From assembly GCA_023213395.1 (NCBI GenBank), contig CM041465.1:71865741-71929740 (forward strand): DNA of 64,000 nucleotides, read 5' to 3'. The notes under the pieces are model-generated. The model had not been told where the DNA came from and ran no database searches. It saw only the letters and a program-made list of their open reading frames with translations. Below are positions 43,368-54,853 of the stretch, one piece after another. Origin of the DNA: Cycas panzhihuaensis. Its lineage: Eukaryota > Cycadophyta. A program made the position numbers and the translations under genes. Numbering within the stretch: the stretch's first letter is position 1; each line of letters begins with the position of its first letter.

Positions 43368-43379
43368 TCTACTTAACTA

Positions 43380-44150
43380 GGTTTGTTGATTGTTGTCTTT
43401 ATCGTTGGTCACAATTCACAGAATCCCTTTCTTACGCCGGTGATTTTCAAACTGGAGCCATCTTCTCTTAGAACAGGAAAATGGATTTGTTACTATCGAG
43501 TTGAGAAGTCATCATGACTCTTCGCGCTGGTAGTGATGTCACTCACTGTTATGAGTAATTTCCTTTGCTAAGTCTTGTCACATCATGCATTGTGATTCCT
43601 CAATCATGATTATGATATTGCCTTCTGCATATTGCACCATTAATGTACCATCGCTATCAATCCAATCTTGATCATTAGTCTTTTATTTTGATTACCATTT
43701 CTCTACAAGATCTAAACCATCCTTTTGTCTGCTACATTAATCTTGATCCTTGGTCATGATTTTGGGTCACAAACATTAATATGGATTGCGATCAAGTTGC
43801 ATCCTAATCGTGATGAAGGAAATATGTCCCCCTGGTTTACATTCTCTCTCTCTCTCTTTTTTTTTCTTAAATAATAATAACTGTACGGTTTAAGTTTGCT
43901 ACCGTTTACTAGCTTTGCCATAGGGAGCCCATCAAGTTGTCTGAGTTGAACAACTCCATTTTGCTAGATTTGGTCCATTTTATATGGACCTAGCCAATGA
44001 AGTTTCATTTCCCCTAGTTTGATCTGAAACTTGTTATCATATAATAGCACTAAAATCACCGACTTAGAACTGAGGTGTCTTCAAATACCTGTCGTGCCAA
44101 GCCTTTTCTTCATTTCTTCTCAGCCTTGAGTTCCCATAATGCCCTTGCTC
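43380..44150 (-). other. Spacer between G integrase and ORF3
   Basis: About 770 bases without a supportable gene. A (CT)n tract at 43844-43857 runs into T9-10. Decayed integrase C-terminal sequence may occupy 43900-44150. Confidence 0.5.
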
Positions 44151-45012
44151 GTCGCCCATCCAACTTCATCAGTTCTATAAGCCTCTAATCTTTGGAATCC
44201 ACCTCCTCCATTTGTAGTTGGAATGTTATCCTCAAACTTTCTACTTGGAATCCTAATGGCACAATAGCTTCCAAATCATACATCAATCAAAATGGTGTTT
44301 GTTTATGGGGTCTTTCCATCATTGTCTTATTTACCCAAAGAACTGAGTGCAATCTCTCAGCCCAATCCATTCTACCTTCATTGAAAATTTTTGTCAAAGC
44401 TAGCTTCAAAATCTTATTCATGCTCTCCACCTGGCCATTTGCTCTTGGGTACTACAATGAGGATTTTCTATGTTGGATCAAAAACTTTGTTGACATATGT
44501 TCGATTATTTGATTCGGGAAACTGCTCCCTTGATCCGAGACAATCTCAAGCAAACATCCAAAACGAATGATTATCATTTCATAGAGAAACCTGGCTGTAC
44601 TTCAGGCATCACAAGTCTTCATAGGTTTTGCTTCCATCCATTTAGTCAGAAAGTCAGTTGCAACAAGAATATACTTGGCATTTGTTCTCTTGGTCGATGG
44701 GTTGATGGATCCTGCAAAATCCAGTCCCCACTTTTCAAACAGGGCCTGTGCTAAAACTAGATGCAATGGCATAAAATGAAGTTTATTGGACTTGCCCATC
44801 CTTTAGCAAACATCGCAAGCCTTGAATAATTTCTTAGCATCTTCAAATAGCATAGGACACAATAGACCAGCCAATAAAATTTTTTGAGCCGTGCTCTCAC
44901 TGTCATGGTGACTGGATGTTGCACCCTCGTGAGCCTCCCTCAAAATATCCTTTACTTCATGCTCCAAGATGCATCTTTGCAAAGCTTCATCTAGCCCCAG
45001 TTTGTATAACAT
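44151..45012 (-). pseudogene. Element G integrase
   Basis: The zinc region shows AHEGATSSHH and CDVC (HHCC kept). The core has Asp in KWGLDFAG, Asp in IVSDQGSSF and Glu in ANGQVESMNK, so the triad is present. There are stops near 44800 and frameshifts in the second half (44580-44400). LRITLQMEEVD follows, with no chromodomain. Close in wording to the F integrase. Confidence 0.88.
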
Positions 45013-45123
45013 TCTGTGTATTAAATGGAAATGAAATTCTTTCTTGATGAAGCTTTTCCACTCTATTTGATCTAGTTAAATCGGTGTCTGTCCTAATATT
45101 AAGTACTCTGCAATCCCTTTATA

Positions 45124-45684
45124 CTAAGATGGCACTACTTTGACTACAAATAACTTGTGATCAAGGAAAGCATCCATTATCCCTTTTGCTTCTTCTCTTC
45201 CCTCAATTCTAGAAAGTTGGTTAGGAACGACGTGTTTTACACCTTTCTTTACAATGATTTTGAATGAAAACTCTTGGAATAACATCAGCCAACACTTGAT
45301 TCTCCCTTGTAGAAGAGGCTTATTGATTAGGTATTGCAATGCTTGATGGTCTATAATAAACACAAAGGGATTAGCTAGCAGGTAATGATGAAACTTTTGT
45401 AGGACGCAAACCATTCTCAATCCCTGACGTTTAGTAACAGAATAATTCCTTTCTGCTTGTGTGAGTTTCCTGCTAGTAAAATAAATTAGGAGATCAACAT
45501 TTTCCTCTCCAGGTTGAGCCAATACATAGCCTATTGCATGTAGTGGTGCATCTACATGGACATGGAAAGACTTTTCCCAATTGGGAAACCAGAGTACTAG
45601 TGCTCGTGCCACTCTTTTCTTTAACAAATTGAATGCTTGTTGTTGCTTCAATGTCCATTCCCATGCTACTATTATTTTAAGCAA
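45124..45684 (-). pseudogene. Element G RNase H
   Basis: Open for 186 codons. HVHVDAPLHAIGYVLAQPGE keeps the first catalytic Asp, YFTSRKLTQAERNYSVTKRQ and FIIDHQALQYLINKPLLQ follow. The tail GVKHVVPNQLSRIEGREEA is the usual link to integrase. The upstream part (FNLLKKRVARALVL) is the RT-RNase H connection. Confidence 0.9.
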
Positions 45685-45699
45685 GCACTTTGAGGGGTT

Positions 45700-46430
45700 G
45701 GCAATTTGGGCCTATCTACAAATGAATTTGCAGTAATACCCTGTCATGCCTATGAATCCATTCAAATTTTTCATAGTCTTGGGCATTGGAAAGTTCAAGA
45801 TCACCACAACCTTGGTTGGGTCTATGAGAAGCCCTTCTTTCATCACAATATGTCCGAGCAATGAGCCAATGGTACCATAAAGGTATACTTGTCAGGATTC
45901 AAACAAAGATTATTTCATTTGCAAATCTCAAACATTAGTCTCAAATTACTTATATGATTTTTCAATAAAGTATATAACATCCAATCATCCAAAAAAAACA
46001 CAATAATTTTGCCTATAGTTTGCTAAAAAATGTTCAGAATCACCCTTTGAAAGGTGGTTAGTGCATTCGTCAGGCTGAAAGTCATCACTCTATATGTGTA
46101 TGTGCCCCACTCTATGACAAAAGTTGTCTTCAATTGGTCTTCTGGAGCAACACGGACTTAGTTGTATCCACTAAATCCATTAGTGAATGAAAAGACTTCA
46201 TGTCCAACTACTTTTTCTAGGATATCTTCTATGAAAGGTATAGGGAATGGATTGCATTTTGTAACTTTGTTGAGTGCCTTGTAGTCTACGCAAACCCGTG
46301 ATTTCCTGTTCTTCTTGGGTACCACCACTACTGGGTTGATCCATTGTCTACTAGGAAAATATATCTTGCTTCCAGTAACTTAACAAGTTCAACTTTGACT
46401 CGTTCTTTTGTACTTTAGGTTCATTCTGTA
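45700..46430 (-). pseudogene. Element G reverse transcriptase
   Basis: Minus-strand frame with LLEARYIFPSRQWINPVVVV, RVCVDYKALNKVTKCNPFPI, FSLTNALTTFQRVILNIF and the catalytic VFFLDDWMLY (about 45995-45970). GTYTYRV and KNHISNLRLMF are also clear. Stops near 46160, 46030 and 45900 and a frameshift near 45870 break it. Confidence 0.86.
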
Positions 46431-46899
46431 GGCGTGTTGCCTGATCGGTTTTGCATTCTCTACAAGTTCAATTCTATGTTCTCCCAATTTAGGAGGAATC
46501 CCCTTAAGGTCCTTATAAGACCATGCAAACACATCTATGTATTCTACAAAGAGTGTTGTTGCCTAGTTCATTGTCTCCTGGTCCCAATAGTCACCCATAG
46601 TGATGTACTTGGGTTGCTCCTCTAAACCAATGATGATCTTTTGCAGTTTCAATTCTTCCCCTTTTACAGATTTTCCATCTGACTGCAATATGTATGTTGG
46701 GGACTGACTAATTTTCCTATCTCCATATTCCAATGCAAAATGTGATGGAGGAAAGTTTTTTTGACTCCCCTTGATTGCGTTCCTCTGATAGAGGTTTTGG
46801 TTCTACTATTTGGCCATTTGCATCAATGACTTCTGTTTGAAAGAACTCTTGTATGGGATTTTGTATCTTTTCCTTTATGGCTAGCATAACTATTTGCGT
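46431..46899 (-). other. Element G segment between capsid-like repeats and RT
   Basis: About 470 bases of decayed coding sequence on the minus strand that correspond in position to 4680-4951 of F. No domain can be supported. A plus-strand open frame (46434-46625) appears to be chance. Confidence 0.35.
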
Positions 46900-47350
46900 T
46901 CTAGCCTGTGGACTATGATATGTAAAAGTGTGGATGAAATCTTCGGTTAATGTGTCCCATTCGATCTTTTATTCCTTTTCATAGTATTGATATCAGATCT
47001 AGCTAGTATCTGTGAGGGTAATGACCAATTGATGGACCCATTCCCAGTTTGGGTTTTGTTTTTCTTCCCATATTCTCACACAGTTTTTAATATGCTCTTT
47101 TGGATTTTTTGTACCAAAAAATCTGCGTAATTCATTGTTCATTGTCTGAAATTTGATTTGAAAAACTTTTACCATTATTTCCCAATTTTCCAACTATGTG
47201 TTATGTGCTAAATACCAAGCAAAAGCTTGGCCAAAAAGAGAGAGGAAAGATATACATCCAAAGTTCTTTTTCCCATTGATTTTTCAAAATTTTAATATAT
47301 CATTTTAAATGATCATTTGCAATCTCTTCTTTGCCCCAAAATTAAGGTAA
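46900..47350 (-). pseudogene. Tandem capsid-like domains between protease and RT, element G
   Basis: Copy 1 (about 47350-47130) is decayed but keeps FGQAFAWYLAHNT, WEIMVKVF and QIKF. Copy 2 (47121-46900) reads FFGTKNPKEHIKNC, RIW, EWVHQLVITL and, after a stop, EWDTLTEDF and IHTF. Residue spacing (C-x3-W, TL, A-x2-W-Y, W-x6-F-x3-F) equals that of F copy 1 and copy 2. This supports the arrangement as a conserved part of the lineage. Confidence 0.72.
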
Positions 47351-47364
47351 CACTTCTAGAACTT

Positions 47365-47616
47365 CTAAAAATAGACTATGCTTCTATTGTCCTCTCTTGT
47401 TATATGCTCAGGAGGCTTTTCTCTGAACAAGTTCACCAGGCTTGCTTTTGAACTTTTTGTTTGTTGCTTCTCATCTTCATCCAAGTCTACTTCTTCCTCC
47501 GAAGATGAATCTAGGTAGATTTCCAAATGGTAATTGTTGGTTACCTCTGTCTCCTTCGATGCATTTTGCAGCCAGTTGAGTATATATGTAGAGGATGTAT
47601 CACTTGGAATTGACAA
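47365..47616 (-). pseudogene. Acidic linker of element G Gag-Pol
   Basis: An 83-codon open piece with YLDSSSEEEVDLDEDEK, the counterpart of the SDEDET and SSDDENR linkers in F and E. It lies between protease and the capsid-like repeats. Confidence 0.55.
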
Positions 47617-47639
47617 TGATGTTCTTTCAGCTTGATAGG

Positions 47640-48200
47640 CTGTCTCTAAGCATGGACTTATGTAGGCATTGACTCTGCCATTGTTGAGGAAGTTTTGTCC
47701 TCGTCTTTAATTTTCTCGATTTGTGGGTCCTCTGAACATAGGGGTATTGTCACCTTCTTGCCTGTTGAGTTCAAAGTAAATGTTAGTTTCCCCTAATCCA
47801 GAAGAGCCTCTATGGCTAATAGCCAAGGTCTCCTTAGCAATGTTGGATATGTTCTCTTATGATTTTGCATTCTCACAACTGCAAAAGCTAGCAATATTGT
47901 GATCCCTGCCACCATTACAAGTACATTCCTTAATGTGCCCATTGGTCATACTTGCAATTAGTTGGCCAACCTTATGGAGTTAGCTGGGGAACCAATTCTG
48001 ACCTTCCCAGTAAAATCCATGAGGTCTCAAGTAAAACATTTACTCGGGACCCCCCATCTAGAATTATTTTGTAGATGGTCATCCCAAAGATGTTCATTGG
48101 CACCCTTGAATCTACTGCATCTGTCTTTAAAGCCTTCAACACTGGCTTTTTGATTTGATCTAGCACTACTTGTTGAAAGTAGCTAGCTTCCCATCATTTA
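47640..48200 (-). pseudogene. Element G protease
   Basis: The open part (48166-47972) reads VDSRVPMNIFGMTIYKIILD and then GGSRVNVLL; the catalytic DS/TG is DGG. The lower half (GDLGY, with frameshifts) is decayed. F and E have the same I-D-x-G-x-x-V-N pattern. Confidence 0.75.
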
Positions 48201-48539
48201 AAAACTGCAGCAATTAGGATAGTGATCCCCAATTCTATGAGAATGTCCTTAACTGGTTGCAACCTTTGCCAGGGATTAAATCTAGTCATTTCCTCTCTCT
48301 TGAAAAGTTGTTTTCCTCTTATATGTCTGCCTCTAAATCTAGTTCCTTGTTGCATTTCCTCCTATTGTACAATCTTCATTACATCCTATAGCGCTTTAAT
48401 AGCTTCTTGGAGTTGTTCTTTCTCCACTATCAAATCTGGAAAATTGTCTGCTATTGGAGTTGATGTGATCTTCCCACTCTGCATTTGTAGAAAAGAGAAT
48501 ATTTCCTTGTCAAGAATTTTGGTCACCAGATTTGAATTC

Positions 48540-48840
48540 TAAATTTTGGTGATGGGATTCTTTGGGCAACTTACCCATTCATGATTTATTGGTCCGCATT
48601 CTTCATAGATATATTCACCATCTTTTCTCTCCAAAGGGCAATCAGAGCAAAAATGACCCCACCTTAAACACAAATGGCACCTAATGGGTTTTATTTTCCA
48701 CTTGTATTGCTTGAAGGAGTTGTAGTTTGTCCTTTTATAAAAAGAATCCCTAACCTCTGATCCTTGTCCTTGCCCCTTATTGGGTGATGAATAATAACAC
48801 TCCCCAATGTTATGATTATTTCTTCGGCAGATTTTGCACC
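48540..48840 (-). pseudogene. Element G nucleocapsid: three zinc knuckles
   Basis: Minus-strand frame: CKICRRNNHNIGEC (about 48832-48790), CHLCLRWGHFCSDC (about 48672-48630) and CGPINHEWVSC (48600-48565). The first two are canonical CX2CX4HX4C. The third has the C-GPxxHxxxxC form also found in E and F. Confidence 0.8.
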
Positions 48841-50335
48841 ATTTGATAATGGGTGTTTCCTAATGTTCATTCCTCAAGTGGAGGACACCATACATTATCT
48901 CTTCCTTTCTCCATTCGAAGTCACGCTAACTCTGTTCTCAGCTTTTCAATTTCCTAGATTTGTTGAAATTGGTGGTTGTTGTTTTAAAGCTTCCACTTCT
49001 TTCTTTAAGGCCTCCAACTCTGGACTTGTCCCCATTTGAGGCATATGTTGTGCCATGAATCCTATTTGCTGAAATTGTGCTCTATGTATGTTCACCCCTT
49101 GTTGGTAATTTGCTCTAGGTTGTTGCATTTGTACCCCTAAAGGTTGAAAATTGGTTCCCATTGATCCTATCTGCATTGTTGGCTGCAGATATGTTGTTTT
49201 CATCTAATTTTCAAACTTTAACGCCAATTCTTGCACCTACCCATAATTGTTCATAGGATGTTAGATCACTTTTTCCTTCAACTGTGGCACCAATCCTTGA
49301 ACAAAATATTTTAATGCGAGTATGGGTTTAATTGGAGTCGTTGAGTTCATCTTGTTCATGATTATCCTTAGCCTCCCATCAAAGCCATTCACAGATTCAC
49401 TTGGGAATTGGCGAATCTCCTTTAAGGTCTGAAATATGGCCATTAGATCCCTCAACCTCTAGAATTGGTCCAAGAATTGAATTTGGATATGATCCCATGT
49501 TGGATTTTGGGTAGAGGCATACTAGTACCAAGATATTGCAACTCCCCGCAATGTAAAAAAAATCTAGCTTTAATTTCTTCCTAGTCACGAATTCTTTTTG
49601 TCTTTAGCATATTTGTAAATAATGCAAGATTGTCTCTTGGATCTCTAGACCCATCGAACTACAAATTACCAAAAGCGACATCATTCTAAATGATTACATA
49701 GGGAGCTATTGATTGGGCTCCACTTCCCACATTTGCGGTTGGACCTCCTTGTCCAGTCATCATTCCCTCTGGTGTGCTTGTACCAATCGTTGATAGTTGG
49801 CTACTACCTCCTCTTTCCAATGTATATAAGGATATCCCTTGTAGCAAGTTGCTTCTACCCAGATTCATTCAACTTCCAAAGAGCAGTGGATTATTGTTAT
49901 TTGTCCCAAGAGCATTCCCAATCATGCTACTTATGTCTAGGGCTTCCTTCTCCTTGTTGGGTATATGGTCTTAACAGGATTCACCCAACAAATTTCTCTA
50001 CCATTTTATGAAATAAGGGATTCAAAATATGGGTAACGGGATTTCTCATCTCCACAATGTGGCGATTCCACCCTCCACTAGTCAAACTATAAACTTTTAC
50101 AACTATGGAGTTACTTTAATCGAAAGGATTCAAGATTGTGGACACGTTCAAATCTGATTGAAAATCCTCATCTCTAATAAGGTCTTCCTCCAATGCGCAC
50201 CTTCGATTTCCTTCCAGGTTCTTTTCTTCTTCCTCCTCCTCCGATTTTGCTTGTTGGACCAGGGTTGCTTGCTCCTTTTCTTCGAATTTCATAGACCTCT
50301 CGTCTTCTTCCTACTTTCCTTGTGTTGAATTTTGT
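48841..50335 (-). pseudogene. Element G Gag, capsid-like core and N-terminal region
   Basis: The N-terminal part (49868-49686) is Gly/Ser/Thr-rich. The capsid core reads NLALFTNMLKTKRIRD and ARFFLHCG, then RDLMAIFQTLKEIRQFPSES and ALKYFVQGLVPQLKEKV (49455-49261). A coiled-coil-like part with Gln/Met-rich repeats (49203-48946; LEALKKEVEALKQQ) precedes the knuckles, as in F. The true start is uncertain because the 5' end is lost near 50340. Confidence 0.75.
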
Positions 50336-50342
50336 TAGGGAT

Positions 50343-50440
50343 CCAACCCCTAACTTACCTTCTCTTATATTCTCTTATATCTTCTACTTCTTCTCTCTCT
50401 TATCTTCTCTTATATCTTCTATTTCTTCTACTTCTTCCCT
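50343..50440. repeat. Polypyrimidine tandem repeat
   Basis: About 100 bases built of CTTCTCTTATAT and CTTCTACTTCTTC units, repeated at least twice in order. It marks the junction between elements G and D. Confidence 0.75.
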
Positions 50441-50445
50441 CCTTT

Positions 50446-50718
50446 TAATATCCCACATGCATAAGTGGAAGGTTGTGTAGAGGCCATTGAGCGCTATATA
50501 TATTTATGTAATATCCCGCATGCATAAGTAGGAAGTTGTGTAGAGACCACAAAGCCATATATATATAATCCTTAGAGTAGGGTATCTTAAATATGATTGT
50601 TATTGCATATAATTGGGAGGTTGCCCCCTCAAAGGGTATTGCAACACAAATGCTCTTTTTGTAGTTATTTGGGTGTTATGTTAGTGTGCAATTGTCATTA
50701 AGGAGTGGTATCCTATCA
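50446..50718 (+). repeat. Element D 5' LTR (start approximate)
   Basis: The end is fixed by the primer site TGGTATTAGAGC (50721-50732), the tRNA-Met site with one C-to-T change, two bases after CTATCA. Two 63-bp tandem units (50446-50508 and 50509-50571) both begin TAATATCCC and contain CATGCATAAGT. The second is preceded by TG (TGTAATATCCC at 50507), so the LTR may start at either. The 3' LTR is outside the window. Confidence 0.6.
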
Positions 50719-50732
50719 AGTGGTATTAGAGC

Positions 50733-51586
50733 AATCAATACATAGCCTATGGGAGAGTGAAAGGTATTGAATAGTCGTTTTTTTTCCATCAATTTTTCCC
50801 ATCAATAACTATTCTCATTTAATTTTTGTTTAATTACTTTTGCTTTTTTGGCGATAGACAACACTGTAATTGGGCAACTACCCTAACACTGCCACCGGTC
50901 AATTTTCCTTTGCATTTAGTTAGAGACCCTATGTCGAGGGTCTACAAATATCATGAGGATATGTTGTTTTGAACTAAGTGCATTATGGATTTTCCGTCTC
51001 TTGCATGAAGAACTGGAGATCACACTATGAATGAATGGAATTGCACCTCCACGTATCTGCGAGTATATAGGAGGACCCCTTAGATAGGCCTTCCTAGTAT
51101 AGGTAATCATAGGAAACCTATTGGCCGTCTGCAATTTGTAGTGCACCGGTAAGTGGTTAGCTCCAGGAAGTTATTCTTCACGTATCTTAGAGACGGGGTA
51201 GTACGACTGCATAGTAGAGCGTTAGCCTTTGTAAGTTGATACTATTTATGACTGGGATCAGTATATTGGAGGGCCTACAAACCAGACAATCCCAAACCTA
51301 GTGTACTTGGTCAGTCTATTAGTGCTCCGTGTGCACCTAGTTAGTCAGTGAGTCAGTCATCATCAATTTGTTAAATCTAGTGCGTCTAGCAAGTTTGTTA
51401 GTTCATACACACATAGTCAGTCAGTCAGTCAATGGACCAAAAAAGCAAAAAGCAAAAAAACACAAAAAAAAAAAAAAAACATATTGCCTCATTGTAAAAC
51501 ATTGGGGATAGCAGTTTATAAACACCCCATCAAATCCTTTTTCTTCATATTTACCAACTAGGATTCAACTTAGGTCTTGTGAACAA
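50733..51586 (+). other. Element D untranslated leader
   Basis: About 850 bases without a supportable gene. It holds an AGTC microsatellite (51415-51431) and an A-rich run (51446-51479). A minus-strand open frame (51146-50916) has no recognisable domain. Confidence 0.6.
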
Positions 51587-51933
51587 ATGGCCCCTAAGGT
51601 GAACCCTAACTGGACTCAAGATCTCAATGATATTGTCACACAATTTCAAGGAGATATATTACAAATCCAAATTGACTTCAATAAAAAATTTGAAGTAGTA
51701 ATGCTAGAGCTCATAGCCAGGAAACCTTTTAAAGAAGAAAGATCGAATTTGATGATATTGGGGGGGGGGATAGGTGGTCACTTCGCTAAAGAAGATGAAG
51801 ATAATGACAGCAGGTGCTTCCGTCCCAACTTTCTTCCCAAGGTAGAAATCAAGAAGTTCAATGGCACAAATGTGCGTACTTGGATCGCCCAAATGGAACA
51901 ATACTTTTCTCTTCATCAAGTTCCAGCAGATAA
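51587..51933 (+). pseudogene. Element D Gag, part 1
   Basis: The ATG at 51587 opens MAPKVNPNWTQDLNDIVTQF. The capsid start FLPKVEIKKFNGTNVRTWIA, then MEQYFSLHQVPAD, is typical of chromovirus Gag (FxGxxxxxWI..ME.YF). A run of nine G lies near 51762-51770. The frame is open up to the E insertion and resumes at 59379. Confidence 0.88.
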
Positions 51934-52816
51934 TGTTGGGGTGTATTTTGGCACATAGGCTATGAGAAATGAGGAAGGTAGGCTTCTATTGACTAGAGGA
52001 ATGTAGGTACAGACCATACGGAGGCAAGCATGGTGGAAGAAAGCTATATGGAACCATTATGGGCACGTATGATAGGTATGTACCTTGTTGGTATGCAACA
52101 TAGGTACGTACCATTCCAGGTATGTTAGCAGACAAAAAAATGCATGGTCAAACCTGAACCAAGAGCGCCCAGAATGGATGATATCAGCACTGACAGACAT
52201 ACATACGGATGTACAGACAGCAAAGGACACCATTAAGAAAGTTAACCATGTGGTTAAAGTGAAAAGGCACATGTGTTAGGAAAAGTTATGGTTATGACCA
52301 TGGATCATAACCATTCATTCAAAGGACACCAAAATGGATATTTAATGGCACTTTTCTTATCATTTTAGGGGTGAGAGACAAATATTCCTTCCATGAGGCA
52401 GTATGACAGCTAGCAAGACAGTATAGAGTAGAGGATTAGTGGATGCATTCTGGATACATTCCCTGTTTTGGACGTATGTAACAATCATAGTGTTTATGGC
52501 TGGAATGTATGCAGGATACGTGCTAGAACTAGATGTATGAGATATATTGCTTAATAAAATAGGGAGTTACATGGAATATTATGTTGTATGCGTACCATGA
52601 TGATTGTATAGGTGGAATGTATGTTGTTTGATGTACTGTTATGTGGAAATTGTGATATTATTGTGATAATTCAAATAAATGTATGTTAATTCTGTGTATA
52701 TGAGACCCTTAATGATAATGAATGGGAGAAGCATGTTGACTGTATCCTAAGCTAGACTATTAGTGATTCCTTGGCAAGTGCCTGTTTCACAACTGTAGTG
52801 AAACATTAAGTCAACA
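51934..52816 (+). repeat. Element E 5' LTR (883 bp)
   Basis: TGTTGGGGTGTATTTTGGC to GTCAACA. It is rich in GTACGTACC-like motifs. Followed by CTAGTTCTGTTGCC, similar to the candidate primer site of F. Confidence 0.93.
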
Positions 52817-53061
52817 CTAGTTCTGTTGCCTATGTCCACTGAGGAGGGACTGGGCCAGGAGTTTTCACAAGGGGAGAATGTTCAAAGGATAGAGGACCCT
52901 AGCTGTCGTCGTGATGGCGGGCCATAACTAAACCTCTGATAGCCAAGGGACCTTCTAATGCCACCTAAGAGGCCTTCAAAGGCAAGAGAACCACAAAAGG
53001 GTACTTCATCTAAAGGGAAAGAAACAAGCAGACAAAGGGCATTACGATGATCAAAGGAATC

Positions 53062-54205
53062 AAAATTAGGAAGGGCAAGAAGATTGAGTCTATATAATAA
53101 CGAGACTAAGGGACAGTCCGTTGAAGAATCTGAGGCAAGTGGAGCCCAGACACCTCAAGAACAAAGAGAGGAAAGAAATGGCGAGCAAATGGCACTAACA
53201 CCTGCCCCCATTAAGTATGACCTTTTAAGCCCAAAAAAGGAGGAAAATCCAGAAGGAGATTTGGAACAAAACGACACCCTAGGGATGGAGGAATATACAA
53301 GTGTGGATAATACCCTAAAGGACCTAAGTGATAATGAGAAGAAGGCAGAGGAAGGTCCCTCAACGTATTGGGAAAATAAATTCATAAGGCAACTATTTGA
53401 GGATTCACCGGACAAGGGGTTTGAGCAATCATATCTAGTAGTTACACCATTGATGGTACAAGTGCTAGGAGTACCAAAACCTATACATTTAAAAACACCA
53501 TTCAACAATCCTTTATTTGGGAAAGAGTGCTACACCAAGCATCCAGAATACACCACCTAAAGTGAAGGGTGGAGAAAAGAGAGTAGAATCCTTGGAAAAG
53601 CCAAAAGGAGAAGATCACCACTGGGAAAGACACCAGTGCAGTCGCCAAGGATAGACAACTCGACATATTTTAGAAAACAAATATTCAATGACACATCGGA
53701 TGCAACAGAGCATGTGTACCTATCTCAAAACTTGATTGATGTGAAAAAATTTACAGATGAAGATGAGATAAAGGCTAGATTTGCATGTACGCTAAGGGGA
53801 CTACCACTGGAATGGTACAAGGAGTTAAATAAAAAGGAAACATGGGCCAACATAAAGAAATACTTTGAAGAGAGATTCCAAAAGTTTCAGAGCAATGAAG
53901 TTGTGGAGATTGCCTTGAGAGAGATAAGGCAAAGGCCAGGAGAATCTGTATTAACCTATATCAACAGAATGAAAATAATCATTGCCAATATGATAAACAA
54001 AACAATCACAGACGACAATATGAAAAACTACTTTGTTAGAGGGATGAATGAGAAGTTAAGATCTATGATGCATGCGCATCCTCTGAAATCATTCAAAAAT
54101 GCTCAAGATTTGGCATTGGATTTTAAAGTAGAGATGGATGCCCAAAGTGGAGGGCATGACCCTTTATTACTTAGGTTGCAAGACAAAATAAGGGAAATGA
54201 AGTAA
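53062..54205 (+). pseudogene. Element E Gag
   Basis: An acidic N-terminal region (SGAQTPQEQREERN, KDLSDNEKKAEEGP, RQLFEDSP) is open at 53084-53560 and agrees with F (SGAQTPQE, GNEEKAEEGP, RQLFEDPL). After a frameshift the capsid core is open at 53636-54205: HVYLSQNLIDVKKFTDEDEI, RFACTLRGLPLEWYKEL, WANIKKYFEERF, ESVLTYINRMKIIIANM and YFVRGMNEKLRSMM. This 190-codon core is the best preserved Gag of the lineage. Confidence 0.87.
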
Positions 54206-54289
54206 AATCAACACAACTGACCCCTTTGTCAAGGGGGAGTATCAGAGAAGGATTTAGAAATTGAAGCCTTAAGAAAGGAGGTAGCTAGA

Positions 54290-54790
54290 TTGAAAATGGA
54301 AAAGGGAAAAGAGGAAGCAAAGAAATAAAAAGATTGAGAATTCAAAATTGACAAACGGTGTCATATATGCGAGAAAAGTTTGCATACAACTAAGGAGTGT
54401 GAAATCAATCCAAAGAATAGTGCAATACACCAAAGGGATAAGTGGTGCCATATATGTGACATGGATAGTCACAACACTAGGGAATGCTTCTATAACCCCA
54501 GAGGGAGAGTATATAGAGGGCGAGGTCGGGGAACGGGTAGCAACCCACCTCGAAATCTGTACACAACCAGAAGTACACTAGAATCTTCAAAGAAAAAACA
54601 ACCAATGGGAAGGTGTTTGATTTGTCTACATTTCAGGCATTGGAATTTGGATTGCCCAACCAAATAGGAGTATGAACATAAACCATTTGTATACAACAAT
54701 TGCGGGCCAAGTGAGCATAGAATGGGGGAATGCAAAGGAAAGACAAAAGTGACCAACCTGATGACCATCATTCCAGAAAACAGTAAGAAT
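54290..54790 (+). pseudogene. Element E nucleocapsid: four zinc knuckles
   Basis: CHICEKSLHTTKEC (54359), CHICDMDSHNTREC (54446), CLICLHFRHWNLDC (54615) and NCGPSEHRMGEC (54700) follow one another. A basic RGRGRG segment lies between the second and third. The first three are regular CX2CX4HX4C; the fourth lacks the first Cys pair partner. A coiled-coil-like segment precedes them. Confidence 0.82.
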
Positions 54791-54853
54791 GTAAAGTTGT
54801 AGAATAAATAGAGAGGAAAAGAACTCATAAGTGAGGATTAGCCAAACCACAAA

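Larger units (their letters stand above)
41187..50340 (-). mobile_element. Gypsy element G, multi-capsid lineage
   Basis: Minus-strand element, in its own order: gag (from about 50330), CCHC knuckles, protease, acidic linker, two capsid-like domains, RT, RNase H, integrase, spacer, ORF3, polypurine tract, LTR. Its layout is the same as F. The 5' LTR is not visible: near 50340 the sequence passes into a polypyrimidine repeat and the LTR of element D. Chromovirus B separates the outer part of its 3' LTR (29602-29956). Confidence 0.82.

Noticed and set aside
43844-43868. CT microsatellite as a promoter or polypurine tract of G
   Set aside because: A better polypurine tract (GATGGGGGAGA) lies next to the LTR at 41484-41494; the CT run is more simply a microsatellite in the spacer.
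52057-52279. Open frames on both strands in the E LTR
   Set aside because: They lie within an LTR duplicated at 58510-59378, where the frames are not conserved as proteins.
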